In this document: positions 40,701-49,796 of the stretch, piece after piece
Layout of the letters: each line of letters opens with the position of its first letter
Numbering within the stretch: the first letter of the stretch is position 1
Source: Candidatus Pantoea persica
Lineage (GTDB): Bacteria > Pseudomonadota > Gammaproteobacteria > Enterobacterales > Enterobacteriaceae
Assembly (NCBI RefSeq): GCF_013753875.1
Contig: NZ_SMDS01000002.1
Coordinates: forward strand, 1 to 64,000
DNA: 64,000 nt
Direction of reading: 5' to 3'
Notes under the pieces: model-generated
Seen by the model: the letters and a program-made list of their open reading frames with translations, nothing else
Database searches by the model: none
What the model was told of the DNA's origin: nothing
Position numbers and translations under genes: made by a program

Positions 40701-41288
40701 GTGGAAAGCGTTCCGGCTGTTTTTCCCTGTGAGCAAGAGCGCGCGCAGTTTCGCCAGTTTGGCGAACTGCCCGGCGTGGAACTCTACCAGGCGCATATCT
40801 CTCGCTATGCTTTCGAGCCGCATACGCATGAGGCCTTCGGCATCGGCACCATCGTGGCCGGCGCACAGCGTTTCCGCTGTCGCGGCGCGCACTACACCGC
40901 GCCAGCACAGTCGCTGGTGATGATGAATCCTGATAAGCTGCACACCGGCGAATCGGCGTGCGTGGAGGGCTAGCGCTATCAGATGATCTATATCCAGCCT
41001 GAAGCGATGGCGCGACTATCTGCGCGACAATCTTGCCGAGCCGATCGGGCTGGAAGAGCTGGCGGCGCAGGCGGCGCTCTCGCCGTGGCATTTTCTGCGC
41101 GCGTTCCGCGCGCACTTTCACGTCACGCCGCACCAGATGCTGATGGCCTATCGGCTGTACGAGGCCAAGCTGCAGCTGGCGCGCGGCACGCCGTCGGCCT
41201 GAGCGACCAGGCGCATCTTACTGGCGCCTTTGCGCAGCGTTACGGCATTACGCTAGTACGCTATCAGAAACAGGTGCGCGACGCATAG
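40701..41288 (+). pseudogene. AraC-family transcriptional regulator, broken
   Basis: Cupin-like sensory N-terminus from a GTG (YQAHISRYAFEPHTHEAFGI, PAQSLVMMNPDKLHTGESAC), then TAG at 40972-40974 replacing Trp (EG-W-RYQMIYIQPEAMA). About 100 residues are missing before the helix-turn-helix domain, which reads in another frame as IGLEELAAQAALSPWHFLRA and YRLYEAKLQLARGTP, and shifts again near 41190 to DQAHLTGAFAQRYGITLVRY. Divergent from the cysteine hydrolase. Confidence 0.88.
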
Positions 41289-41361
41289 CGCAATCTGCTA
41301 CAAGATTTTCCTTCTTGTTTCAGCCACACTTGCCGCCTCACTCTCAATAAAGGAAGAGACA

Positions 41362-42204
41362 ATGTTAGCTGGCGTGCTGTTTGCCCTTGCCGCAGGGCTG
41401 ATGTAGGGTCTGATTTTCGTCGGGCCGCTGCTGGTGCCGGATTATCCCGGCGCGCTCCAGTCCGCCGGACGCTACGTGGCCTTTGGTTTGATCGCGCTGC
41501 CACTTGCCTGGCACGACCGTCGGCGGCTGCGCCAGCTGCTACCTGCCGACTGGCGCGAGGCGCTGAAGCTGTCGCTGGTGGGCAATCTGCTCTATTACAC
41601 CTTTCTCGCCAGCGTCATTCAGCGCACCGGCGCGCCGGTTTCCACCATGATTATCGGCACCCTGCCAGTGGTGATGGCCATTACCGCCAACCTCTGTTAC
41701 GGCCATCTTGAAGGGCGTCTGACCTGGCGCAAGCTGATACCGGCGCTGCTGGCGATCGGCGGCGGTCTGGTGTGCGTCAATATCGCTGAGCTGCGCGGGC
41801 AGAGCGGCGGAGGCGATATAACGCAGTACCTGAGCGGTATCGCGCTGCCGCTGACGCTGGTGATGTATGGGCTGGTATGCGCCCAGCTCGCCTGGCAGCA
41901 TCCCGACTTTGCTCTGCCTTTCGGCCCGCAGCCGCATCACTTTCTGCCGCTGATGCTGCTAATTGGCTTGCTCTGCTCCTGGCTGGGCACGCTCTGCTGG
42001 AACGCCGCCAGCCAGCGGCTACCGACGGTATTGATGGGGCCGCTTATCGTTTTCGAAACCCTGTCAGGGCTGTTGTGGACGTTTGTCTGGCGGCAAAGCT
42101 GGTCGCCATTGTTGACCGCCACCGGCATTTTGTTGCTGATTGTCGGTGTGCTCTGGGCGATGCGTATTAAGCCGCAACCCATTGTCACCTCGATAGAGCA
42201 TTAA
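41362..42204 (+). pseudogene. EamA/DMT-family transporter with a nonsense codon
   Basis: 280 codons with about ten hydrophobic helices typical of EamA drug/metabolite exporters (GNLLYYTFLASVIQRTGAPV, STMIIGTLPVVMAITANLCY, LPTVLMGPLIVFETLSGLLW). TAG at 41404-41406 replaces the Trp of AAGLM-W-GLIFVGPLLVPDY, near the start of helix 1. The following frame is open for 256 residues to TSIEH, though the segment YGLVCAQLAWQ lacks the family's Trp-rich YxxxN stretch, suggesting a short loss near 41870. It lies 74 bases after the AraC remnant. The solute is unknown. Confidence 0.82.
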
Positions 42205-42944
42205 TCCTTCCTTCCAGCGACGCCTGCGCACCTGTTTGGCGTCGTTGGTTTCACGCTGTTTTAATAATTATTCGTAGAGCGAAACGGCAAATATCGCCGT
42301 TCTTTTGCCAAAGATCATCCAACGTCCGCTGCCCATTAGCGGTAAATAACGATGGCGATCTCATTTTCGCCCTCCTTAAAGCGGATAAAGCACACCGGTA
42401 ACTGGTGATATTATTGCCTTGCGCGGGCTGACAAGAAGCGTTACCAATAAATCTGCGCTGTTAAGATGGCATTAAATTAGTCATTCCCCTGCGTATTTAT
42501 TTTCTCCCGCTGCGTTTTTATTACCGTTTGGCCCTGAGAATGCTGTTCGATAAACCATCGTTTTTTCCAGAAAAAGCGTAGCCAATAAGATAAATTCCCA
42601 ATAAATTTTCTGATAAAAGGTTAGCGTCATTCATATTTTCACGGATTATTCTTAGCGACGCAGGCGGCAAAGGGAGGGGAGTGATAAGAAATCATAAAGC
42701 ATTTTGCCGGGAAGATTCCTGGCTATTCTAAGTCGGTTCGCTCTTACCGCGTTGGTTAAACAATCTTCAGTGGAAGTAAAATTTGCTGGTGCCTATCAAT
42801 ATTACCGCAAAAAACGAAAGTCGTTTCCTTTGGAAACGGATCAGGAATACATGGAACGGAAATTAAAGCCACGAATGGTATGTTAAAGTGTCATCATCTC
42901 TTCTGATAAGAACAATCTCAGCGCTAAGTCAAATTAAAGCAGTA
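42205..42944. other. AT-rich gap left of the IS3 remnant
   Basis: About 740 bases of clearly lower GC than the flanks. A hairpin AACGGC-AAATATC-GCCGTT followed by CTTTT at 42283-42305 probably terminates the EamA gene. Apart from the small frame at 42704-42886, I see no gene. Confidence 0.45.
42704..42886 (+). CDS. small open frame of unknown identity
   Basis: 60 residues from TTG, basic and Lys/Arg/Tyr-rich in its second half (GAYQYYRKKRKSFPLETDQE). No convincing ribosome-binding site and no family I recognise. It lies in AT-rich, probably acquired DNA next to an IS fragment. It may be the remnant of a longer gene or a chance frame. Confidence 0.2.
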   Translation: MPGRFLAILSRFALTALVKQSSVEVKFAGAYQYYRKKRKSFPLETDQEYMERKLKPRMVC

Positions 42945-43340
42945 TTATTTGTTTTCTGAGTCTGACGGATAGTGATAAACGCTACGGCTAATATCCAGCA
43001 GGCGGCAGCTGCGGCAGGTGCCGATGTTGAAAGTGCTCTGCAGAAAGTTAACTGCCTGACGCTTTTCGTTAGTGGTAAAGAAGTTCTTCAGGACGTTTTG
43101 CAACATCTCCTTGTCTGATTTGAGTAGCTGTAGCTCACGCGTCGGGGTTTGTAGTTTATCCTCTAGTTCCTTGATTTTACGTCCCTTTTCAGAATAAAGA
43201 CCGGAGAATTTCTTCTTCCAGCCATAGATGGTTGCCTCAGAGATCCCCAGCTCGTCACAAATCTCCCTAATTTTAACTCCTGATTCGGAAGCTTTAATGG
43301 CATTTGTGATTTGCTCTTTGCTATATCGTGACTTTCTCAT
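42945..43340 (-). mobile_element. IS3-family insertion sequence remnant (OrfA plus start of OrfB)
   Basis: 131 residues: OrfA with a transposase helix-turn-helix (MRKSRYSKEQITNAIKASES, GISEATIYGWKKKFSGLYSE) and leucine-zipper-like helix (KIKELEDKLQTPTRELQLLK), then joined in frame to the first ~30 residues of OrfB (EKRQAVNFLQSTFNIG, CRSCRLLDISRSVYHY). The DDE catalytic domain is absent, so the element is dead. The Cys-Arg-Leu-Leu-Ile-Ser-Arg block is typical of IS407-like OrfB. I could not identify terminal inverted repeats. Confidence 0.82.
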
Positions 43341-43836
43341 AAATGCTCTCGTACTATATTAATATCTGTCACTGTAAGTAAAGTATTAATGCAGTATTAA
43401 AGTTCGCAATTAGAATTACGTGAGTTAAATTAATAGATTTGGAATAAATATCATTATGGGATAAATCTTATTTTATTCTTATAGGATGGACGCACCTTTC
43501 TGGCTAAGGATTTTTGTTATAGATTATTCCCATTCCAAATAAGAAAAATTACTACATACCTTTGATATTTAGCATAAGGTGATTGCTAAAAACGAAGGAA
43601 AGTGGCTTGCGAATGGCTGCTGTTTCGCTTGTGAAAACGTTTCCAAATTTGCCGTTCTGAGCCAGATTTAATCAGAATTATCCTGAAAATAATCACCAAG
43701 TAGTGTTCTTATTCTCATTTTTCGGGCCAGCCTGGTCTGACATCTTTAATTTACGCCAGGCCCACTGCGCGTTTGTTAATTCGTACAGGGACGTTATACC
43801 GATGCGATTGAAGTAAGTAATGCAAAGGATGAGTCA
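43341..43836. other. AT-rich gap between IS remnant and flippase remnant
   Basis: About 495 bases, strongly AT rich to about 43560 and then mixed. It probably carries the old promoter of the polysaccharide genes. No frame or RNA gene can be supported. Confidence 0.4.
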
Positions 43837-45092
43837 ATGAAATTGAGCGTGATGTCTAATGCCGCCTGGATGATGTCCGAAAAGATCGTCTCGGTTTTTG
43901 GCGTCATATTTGTGACCTCCTACGTGGCGAAATCATTTGGGCCAAGCGTTTTTGGTCAAATGACATTTTCAACCTCTTTTATTTTCAATGGTACAGACCG
44001 TTGCCATCTTCGGTACCGAAACCATCTTGTTTAAACGGATCAGCAAGAACGCGCCGAGAGGGTTGCGCCTGATGAACGTGGCGCGCACGCTGCGCATGAT
44101 CTTGCTACTGCTGACGGCGGTCCCGGTGATGGCCTGGGTCTGGTTCACCATGTCGGAGAAATTCCTCCCTTTATGCTGGCGTCGTTCGTCGCGTCGGTAT
44201 TCGTCACCCAGGATACGTTCGGCGTTTACAACAATGCACGCCTCGCTTCCCGGCTCAATACCATGGCGAACTCAGTGGGGATGCTGCTGAGCTTTGCGAT
44301 CAGCTTCGTCGTCGCCTGGCTGCGCCTCAACCCGATGTGGCTGACGCTCTCGATCGTCGCCGTGACGCTAGTGCCTTACGTTATCAAGCGATACAACTTT
44401 TACCGCGAAACCCAGGATATTGCTCCGCTGCAAGAGAAGCGCAGCGCCTAACTGCGTTATCTGATGTATGCTGGTCTGCCGCTTGCCATCTCCAGTATTT
44501 TCATCTCTGTTCAGGTTAAGGCCGTGCAGATGTTTTTAGCCGGCATCGCCTCGGCGAGCGACCTTGGGCTGTTTGCGGCGGCCAACACCATTGCGGCTTC
44601 GTGGATTTTCATCCCGTGGTGCTCATTACTTCATGCTTCACTGAGATTTTCAGGGAACGCGGCAAAGTGGCCATTAAGCTGGCAGCGCGGCTTAATGGGT
44701 ATGTCATGGGAGTGTTACTGATGATGCTACTCGTTATTGCGCTGTTCGGCGAAAAAATCATCATCGCTTTATACGGTTCGGAATACACACAGTTAGGAAG
44801 TATCATTACGTTGCTGTCAATGGCAACCTGCTTTTCAGCTATGGGCACCTTAGCCTACCGCTACATGGTGAAAGAGGGTGGCTTCAACTACCTGTTGAAG
44901 AAAATCATCTACCTGATGGTCATCAGCCTGCCGCTTTCATGGTGGCTGATCCAAGGCTACGGCATTATGGGCGCCGCGTGGAGTGTTTTCGTGTCGGAAC
45001 TCTTGTCTCTCACCGTAATGAATTACTTCTTCACAAATGGCGTCATTCAAAAGATCCAGGTTTCCTCACTCAACTACGAAACTAAAAAATGA
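43837..45092 (+). pseudogene. oligosaccharide flippase (Wzx/MATE-like membrane protein), broken
   Basis: The reading suits a polysaccharide flippase of about 415 residues and 12 helices: KLSVMSNAAWMMSEKIVSVF, VTSYVAKSFGPSVFGQMTFS, then in other frames VQTVAIFGTETILFKRISKN, FVTQDTFGVYNNARLASRLN and the C-terminal half GVLLMMLLVIALFGEKIIIA. Frameshifts lie near 43990, 44165 and 44620, and TAA at 44450 interrupts KRSA-x-LRYLMYAGLPLAI. It is followed after eight bases by a TupA-like gene, so the pair came from a surface-polysaccharide cluster. Confidence 0.85.
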
Positions 45093-45100
45093 GGTCAGAT

Positions 45101-46051
45101 ATGATTAAGTTGAAAGATGAACTCAGAATAAGTGTGCAGTACTTCATTAAGAAGATGCCCTGGGCATACCAGGACCGCATTTACTACTTCCACAAGTTCA
45201 AAAAATTACTCAATCTGCGTCAGCCGAAAGTGTTCAACGAGAAGGTGCTGTACCGCAAGTTTGTCTATGGCGACTACCAGATCTAAGGCCGACTCTCCGA
45301 CAAATATTCGGTGCGCGACTATATCGCCGAGAAGATCGGCAAAGAATACCTGATTCCGCTGGTGCATGAGTTCACCGATCCCGCGACGCTCAACAGCCTG
45401 AAATGCTGGAAGAGCACGGTCATCAAGCCGAACCACGCCTCGAGTATGGTGGAGATTCTGCTGGAAGAGCCGGACGCGCGGCGTAAGTAGCAGATCATCA
45501 ACAGCTGCTATAAGTGGCTGAAAACCGACTTCGCCAACGAGGCGCGCGAGATCCACTATCGCTATATCAAGCCGCGTATTCTAGTCGAGCAGTATATCGG
45601 GGAAGGCAAAACAGCGCCGATTGACTATAAATTCCACATGTTCAACAAGCGCGACGGCCGCTTCGAGTATGTGCTGCAGGTGATCTACAACCGTTGCCAG
45701 CCGCAGCTGTCGATGAATTTCTACGCCAACAACCTGAGCGAAGCGTTCCATAAAATTCGCGATACCGGGCTCGACGTCAGCAAAATCGCCGCGTCGCTGC
45801 AGCATGCGCTCGGCCTGAGCAAAAAGCTGGCCAGCGATTTCGACTATGCGCGCGTCGACTGATATATCCACGATGAGCGCATCTACTTCGGCGAGCTGAC
45901 CTTTACGCCTGGCGCAGGGCTGGTCATCGGGCTGGATCGAGGATTTAACCAGATGATGGGAGATATGTGGATTCAGGATCGCCGCGGCACGCAGAGACCG
46001 GGCGTTTCGGTAACGGATGTCAATATTCCGACCTTGTTGAAAAAATTTTAA
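45101..46051 (+). pseudogene. TupA-like ATP-grasp polysaccharide synthesis protein, broken
   Basis: 317 codons in one frame with three stops: TAA at 45284-45286 (VYGDYQI-x-GRLSDKYSVRDYI), TAG at 45488-45490 (DARRK-x-QIINSCYKWL) and TGA at 45860-45862 replacing Trp (ARVD-W-YIHDERIYFGELTF). The order YFHKFKKLLNLRQPKVFNEK, STVIKPNHASSMVEI, PRILVEQYIGEG, YKFHMFNKRDGRFEYVLQ and YFGELTFTPGAG is that of TupA-type ATP-grasp proteins found in capsule and teichuronopeptide clusters. GAGGT precedes the ATG. Frame preserved but clearly inactive. Confidence 0.85.
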
Positions 46052-46067
46052 ATCGACACAGCAATAT

Positions 46068-46095
46068 AAAAAACCCCGCGGAGCGGGGTTCGTTA
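46068..46095. terminator. terminator between the TupA-like remnant and yjcB
   Basis: AACCCCGC and GCGGGGTT around a three-base loop, A-rich on the left and TTCGTT on the right; serves convergent genes. Confidence 0.75.
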
Positions 46096-46107
46096 ACAGA
46101 ATGCGCA

Positions 46108-46389
46108 TCAGGGCATCGGCCAGTCTGGCGGCGTCTGGCTCATCACCTGCATAAAAGTATCTTTGGTAATCAGCATAAAGTTATGCACATTCTCCATGCT
46201 CAGCGAAATGCCGAGCAGGCCGGTGACGAACCAGCAGGTCATCCACAGGCCGATGCCACCGCACATAAAAGCCATCACGTGATGGCTGCTCTGGCGGAAT
46301 TTAATTTTTAACGTGCTGGCAAAAAACATCAAAATTGCGCTGAGCAGTTCCCAACGCATCACAATTAAGCTGGTAGTTATCGTCGCCAT
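46108..46389 (-). CDS. yjcB: YjcB-family small membrane protein
   Basis: 93 residues (E. coli YjcB 93) with two to three hydrophobic helices: start MATITTSLIVMRWELLSAIL, a central segment CGGIGLWMTCWFVTGLLGIS and the conserved end MSQTPPDWPMP. Function is unknown. As in E. coli it lies between ssb and soxS, but yjcC (a c-di-GMP phosphodiesterase gene in E. coli) is absent. No lesion. Confidence 0.85.
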   Translation of the reverse strand: MATITTSLIVMRWELLSAILMFFASTLKIKFRQSSHHVMAFMCGGIGLWMTCWFVTGLLGISLSMENVHNFMLITKDTFMQVMSQTPPDWPMP

Positions 46390-46446
46390 CGACTTATGCC
46401 TCTGAATCTAAGTGATTATCCCTGACGCTTACTGGACATCACCGGC

Positions 46447-46480
46447 GACGAAAGAGCCTGTTAGGAAAGGCTTTTTCGTC
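46447..46480 (-). terminator. hairpin downstream of soxS
   Basis: GACGAAAGAGCC pairs with GGCTTTTTCGTC (one or two weak positions). In minus-strand transcripts it would end soxS transcription. Confidence 0.55.
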
Positions 46481-46636
46481 GACAAAAAAAGGGGGTGGGC
46501 AGGAGAATGTGTGACTTGTGTCACGCGATTTGAAATTATAAACAAAATTTGTGCTTGGTACAGTAGAAAAATTTTTATCGAAACAGGTAAGAAAAAAGCG
46601 AGGCGGAAAGGTGCGCCCGTCAAGGGCACTGTAAAC

Positions 46637-47062
46637 TTAGCGAATCGGGCAGTATTCGCCGGTGGTGCGCTGGGTAAAGCTGGCCGCCGGTTCGCTACAG
46701 TCAAAGCTGACTAGGCGCGGGCGCTGAGCGCTCTGACGGCGCATAAAGTGACGATAGGCGGTCGGCGTTTACGCAAACTGGCGGCGGAACACGTGAGAAA
46801 AGGTCTGCTGCGAGTCATAGCCATACTGCATGGCGATATCGAACACCGGACGCTGGATCTGGTGCAGCGCCTCGGCCGCCAGCGTCAGCCGACGTTCGCG
46901 AATATAGCCACCCAGCGTCTGTTTCGTCACGATACGGAACATACGCTGCAGGTGCCATTTTGAATAGCCCGATTTCGCCGCTACTTCATCAATCGACAGA
47001 TTCTTGTCGAGGTTTTGATCGATCCGGTGCGTCAGGGAGTAGGTGATCTCTTCTTGCATCAT
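46637..47062 (-). pseudogene. soxS: AraC-type oxidative-stress activator SoxS, nonsense codon
   Basis: Start MMQEEITYSLTHRIDQNLDK, then both AraC helix-turn-helix motifs in frame (NLSIDEVAAKSGYSKWHLQR and PVFDIAMQYGYDSQQTFSHV). TAA at 46769-46771 replaces Gln in VFRRQFA-Q-TPTAYRHFM, cutting the conserved end of the DNA-binding domain. The frame continues to 46637, about 35 residues beyond the E. coli SoxS end (107 residues), so the tail is unusual. A silent CTA-G (Leu-Val) lies near 46712. Its SoxR-controlled promoter is intact. Confidence 0.85.
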
Positions 47063-47116
47063 AATCTTGTCCTTTAGTCCTGAGGGATTCGTTATTTGAC
47101 GCAGGGGAGTATAATT

Positions 47117-47134
47117 CCTCAAGTTAACTTGAGG
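47117..47134. promoter_or_regulatory. SoxR operator in the soxS promoter
   Basis: CCTCAAGTTAACTTGAGG is a perfect 18-base palindrome identical to the E. coli SoxR site. On the minus strand it sits between -35 TTTACC and -10 TATACT with a 19-base spacer, the unusual spacing that SoxR corrects on activation. Confidence 0.92.
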
Positions 47135-47144
47135 TAAAGTCCCC

Positions 47145-47614
47145 AATAAAAAAGCTCGCAACTACCCAAAACCGGTGCTGACGCCCGGCGAAGTGGCGCG
47201 CCGCAGCGGTGTCCGCGCTGCATTTTTTGAGAGCAAAGGGCTGATCTCCAGTACGCGCAACGGTGGCAACCAGCGGCGCTATAGCCGCGACGTGCTGTGC
47301 CGCGTTGCCATTATCAAGATTGCCCAGCGCATCGGCATTCCGCTCGCCACGCTCAGCGACAGCCTGATGCAGATCCCCGCCAACAAGCGCATGTCGATGC
47401 AAGAGTGGGACGCACTGACGCAGCACTGGCGCGAGGAGCTAGATAAGCGCATCGAACTCTGACACGTCTGCTCGACGATCTCGACGGCTGCATCGGCTGC
47501 CTGTCGATGCTCGACTGCCCGCTGCGCAATTCCGGCGACCGACTGGGGCAGCAGGGCTCGGGGGCGGTGTTGCTCGATCCCGAAAGGGACGAAAAGGGCG
47601 AGCTGCCGCGCTGA
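47145..47614 (+). pseudogene. soxR: redox-sensing regulator SoxR, broken
   Basis: MerR-family winged helix is recognisable ([14 protein letters not shown], then [40 protein letters not shown]) but no start codon is found at the expected place. Bases are missing in GVAVSALHFYE (here GVRAAFFE), and the frame breaks near 47460. The cluster region then reads [21 protein letters not shown]. coli SoxR has CxxCxCx5C; here one Gly-Cys pair is missing, leaving three of four [2Fe-2S] ligands. Not functional. Confidence 0.92.
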
Positions 47615-47661
47615 AGAGGCTGAGCGCTATACTTGCCTTAGGCTCACAACAGGGATTCATT

Positions 47662-47988
47662 ATAATTACTGTCCACCACCTTGAGCAGTCACGCTCGCCC
47701 CGCGTGCTGTGGCTGCTGGAAGAGCTGGAGGTGCCGTACCAGATTAAACGGTATCAGAGCGAGGCGTCGATGCTGGCGCCGCATCGTCAGATGATCGAGC
47801 AGCAGCTGGCGTCGCAGCCTTGGTTCGCCGGCAAGCGCTTCAGCATCGCCGATATCCAGATGAGCTTTTCGCTGCTGGCGATGCAGTCGCGCGGCGGCCT
47901 GACGGATATGTCTTCCACCGCGGCCTGGCTTGCCACCCTTCAGCAGCGCGCTATCGAGCAGGGCGGTGGGGTCGTGCCCGCCAGCTAG
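47662..47988 (+). pseudogene. glutathione S-transferase, start lost and middle deleted
   Basis: The N-terminal thioredoxin-like segment reads ITVHHLEQSRSPRVLWLLEE and LEVPYQIKRYQ with the Ser of the GST active site (SRSPRV). The first codon is ATA where ATG is expected. About 100 residues are missing between SMLAP and the C-terminal helical segment HRQMIEQQLASQPWFAGKRF-SIADIQMSF. The frame ends in TAG at 47988. It follows soxR, a common position for a GST in Pantoea-like genomes (recollection, not checked). Confidence 0.8.
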
Positions 47989-48291
47989 CTCGCCCTCTAC
48001 TCTGCAAGCCGCCTGCCGCACGGCGGTGACGTTGCGTCGCCGCCGCATAACCCCTAAAAAACGCATCGCACGCTTGGTTTTATGCTGAATAAAGGCGAAA
48101 AAGCAGTTGAAAATCGGCTGCCAAACGCCAAGTAATCCCCTGCCTTTTATCTGACCGCACTGCGGACAGTTATTCGCCGCGAAGTAATCGTTTGCCTGCC
48201 GTCTGGCGCTCCTTGCGCCCGACCAAAAATCAAGGATTGCGCAGGCGGCGACGCAGGGTGTTTCACACAACAAAAATTCTTGAGGTCAACT
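47989..48291. other. leader region of ghxP
   Basis: About 300 bases without a gene. It holds the candidate PurR site at 48182-48197. No purine-riboswitch-like fold is apparent. Confidence 0.4.
48182..48197 (+). promoter_or_regulatory. candidate PurR operator upstream of ghxP
   Basis: AAGTAATCGTTTGCCT fits the PurR consensus ANGCAANCGNTTNCNT at all but one fixed position (T for C at position 4). A PurR site is plausible for a purine permease. Confidence 0.45.
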
Positions 48292-49642
48292 ATGCCATAT
48301 TAATCACGCTCGTCCGCTGGCAAGCTGGACGCCTGGTTCTCTGTTTCTGCACGCGGCAGCAGCGTTCGGCAGGAAATTCTGGCGGGACTGACCACTTTCC
48401 TGGCGATGGTCTACTCCGTTATCGTGGTGCCGGGCATGCTGGGCAAGGCGGGCTTTTCGCCCACAGCTGTCTTTGTCGCCACCAGCCTGGTCGCCAGCGT
48501 CAGCTCTATCGTCATGGGGCTGTGGGCCAATCTGCCGCTGGCAATTGGCTGCGCCATCTCCCTGACCGCATTTACCGCCTTCAGCCTGGTGCTGGGCCAG
48601 CAGATCAGCGTGCCGGTGGCGCTTGGCGCGGTATTCCTGATGGGGCTGCTCTTTACCTTTATCTCCGTCACCGGCATCCGCGCCCGGATCCTGCGCAATC
48701 TGCCGATGGGCGTGGCGCACGGCACCGGCGTTGGCATCGGCCTGTTCCTGCTGCTGATCGCCGCAGACGGCATCGGGCTGGTGGTGAATAATCCCGCTCC
48801 CGGCATGCCGGTGGCGCTGGGCCACTTCACCTCGTTCCCGGTCATGATGTCGCTGCTGGGACTGGCGGCGATTTTCGGTCTGGAGAAGCGTCGGGTGTCG
48901 GGCGGCATTCTGCTGACCATCATCGCGATTTCCGCGCTCGGGCTGATTTTCGATCCGGCGGTGAAATATCAGGGTCTGTTCGCCTGGCCCAGCCTGCGCG
49001 ATAGCCAGGGAGAGTCGCTGCTGTTCAGCCTCGACATCATGGGCGCGCTACAGCCGGTGGTACTGCCGAGCTTGCTGGCGCTGGTGATGACCGCGGTTTT
49101 CGACGCCACCGGCACCATCCGCGCGGTGGCGGGGCAGGCGAACCTGCTGGATGAAAAGGGGCAGATCATCAACGACGGCCGCGCGCTGACCACCGATTCA
49201 GTCAGCAGCCTGTTCGCTGGCCTGGTGGGCGCGTCGCCGGCGGCGGTCTATATCGAGTCGGCCGCGGGCACGGCGGCGGGCGGCAAAACCGGCCTGACGG
49301 AGATCGTGGTCGGCCTGCTGTTCCTGGTGATTCTGTTTATGTCGCCGCTGGCTTACCTAGTGCCGGCCTATGCTACCGCGCCCGCGCTGATGTACGTGGG
49401 GCTGCTGATGCTGAGCAATGTGGCGAAAATCGACTTCAGCGACTTCGTGGATACGATGTCCGGCCTGCTGACCGCCGTGTTTATCGTGCTCACCTGCAAT
49501 ATCGTGACCGGCATTTATGCTCGGCTTCGCCGTGCTGGTTGTTGGCCGCCTGTTTGCCGGCGAGTGGCGCAGGCTGAATGTTTGCACCGTAGTGATTGCC
49601 GCTGCGCTGGTAATTTTTTATGCCGGAGGCTGGGCTATTTAA
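48292..49642 (+). pseudogene. ghxP: guanine/hypoxanthine permease (NCS2/AzgA-like), broken
   Basis: The central 370 residues are an intact-looking match to E. coli GhxP (YjcD): [40 protein letters not shown] and [24 protein letters not shown] stands at the fourth codon ([16 protein letters not shown]), and a frameshift near 49518 removes the last helix in frame (NIVTGI continuing [29 protein letters not shown]). Initiation downstream at 48406 would lose the first helix half. Two terminal lesions make it a likely recent pseudogene. Confidence 0.88.
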
Positions 49643-49796
49643 CTGTTTGTCCGGGCGGGCGCCGCCCCGTCCGGAATTTTCTCTTGTTTTCGCCGCGCCG
49701 CACGCGTGACTTGCCCCTCTCTGCGAACTTTGCTTTACACTTTAGCGCTCACGATCTTGTTCTCTGTTCTGACTTTACGATTCGCCTAAGGAAAGC

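Noticed and set aside
42590..42640. JUMPstart/ops antitermination element before the polysaccharide genes
   Set aside because: Only a partial GGTTAGCGT resemblance; the ops core GGCGGTAGCGT is absent.
46429..46714. Overlapping frames on both strands downstream of soxS
   Set aside because: No ribosome-binding site or family similarity; the region is the soxS tail plus a terminator-like hairpin.
47989..48291. Purine riboswitch upstream of ghxP
   Set aside because: No conserved three-way-junction pattern is visible; a PurR-type site is the simpler control element.
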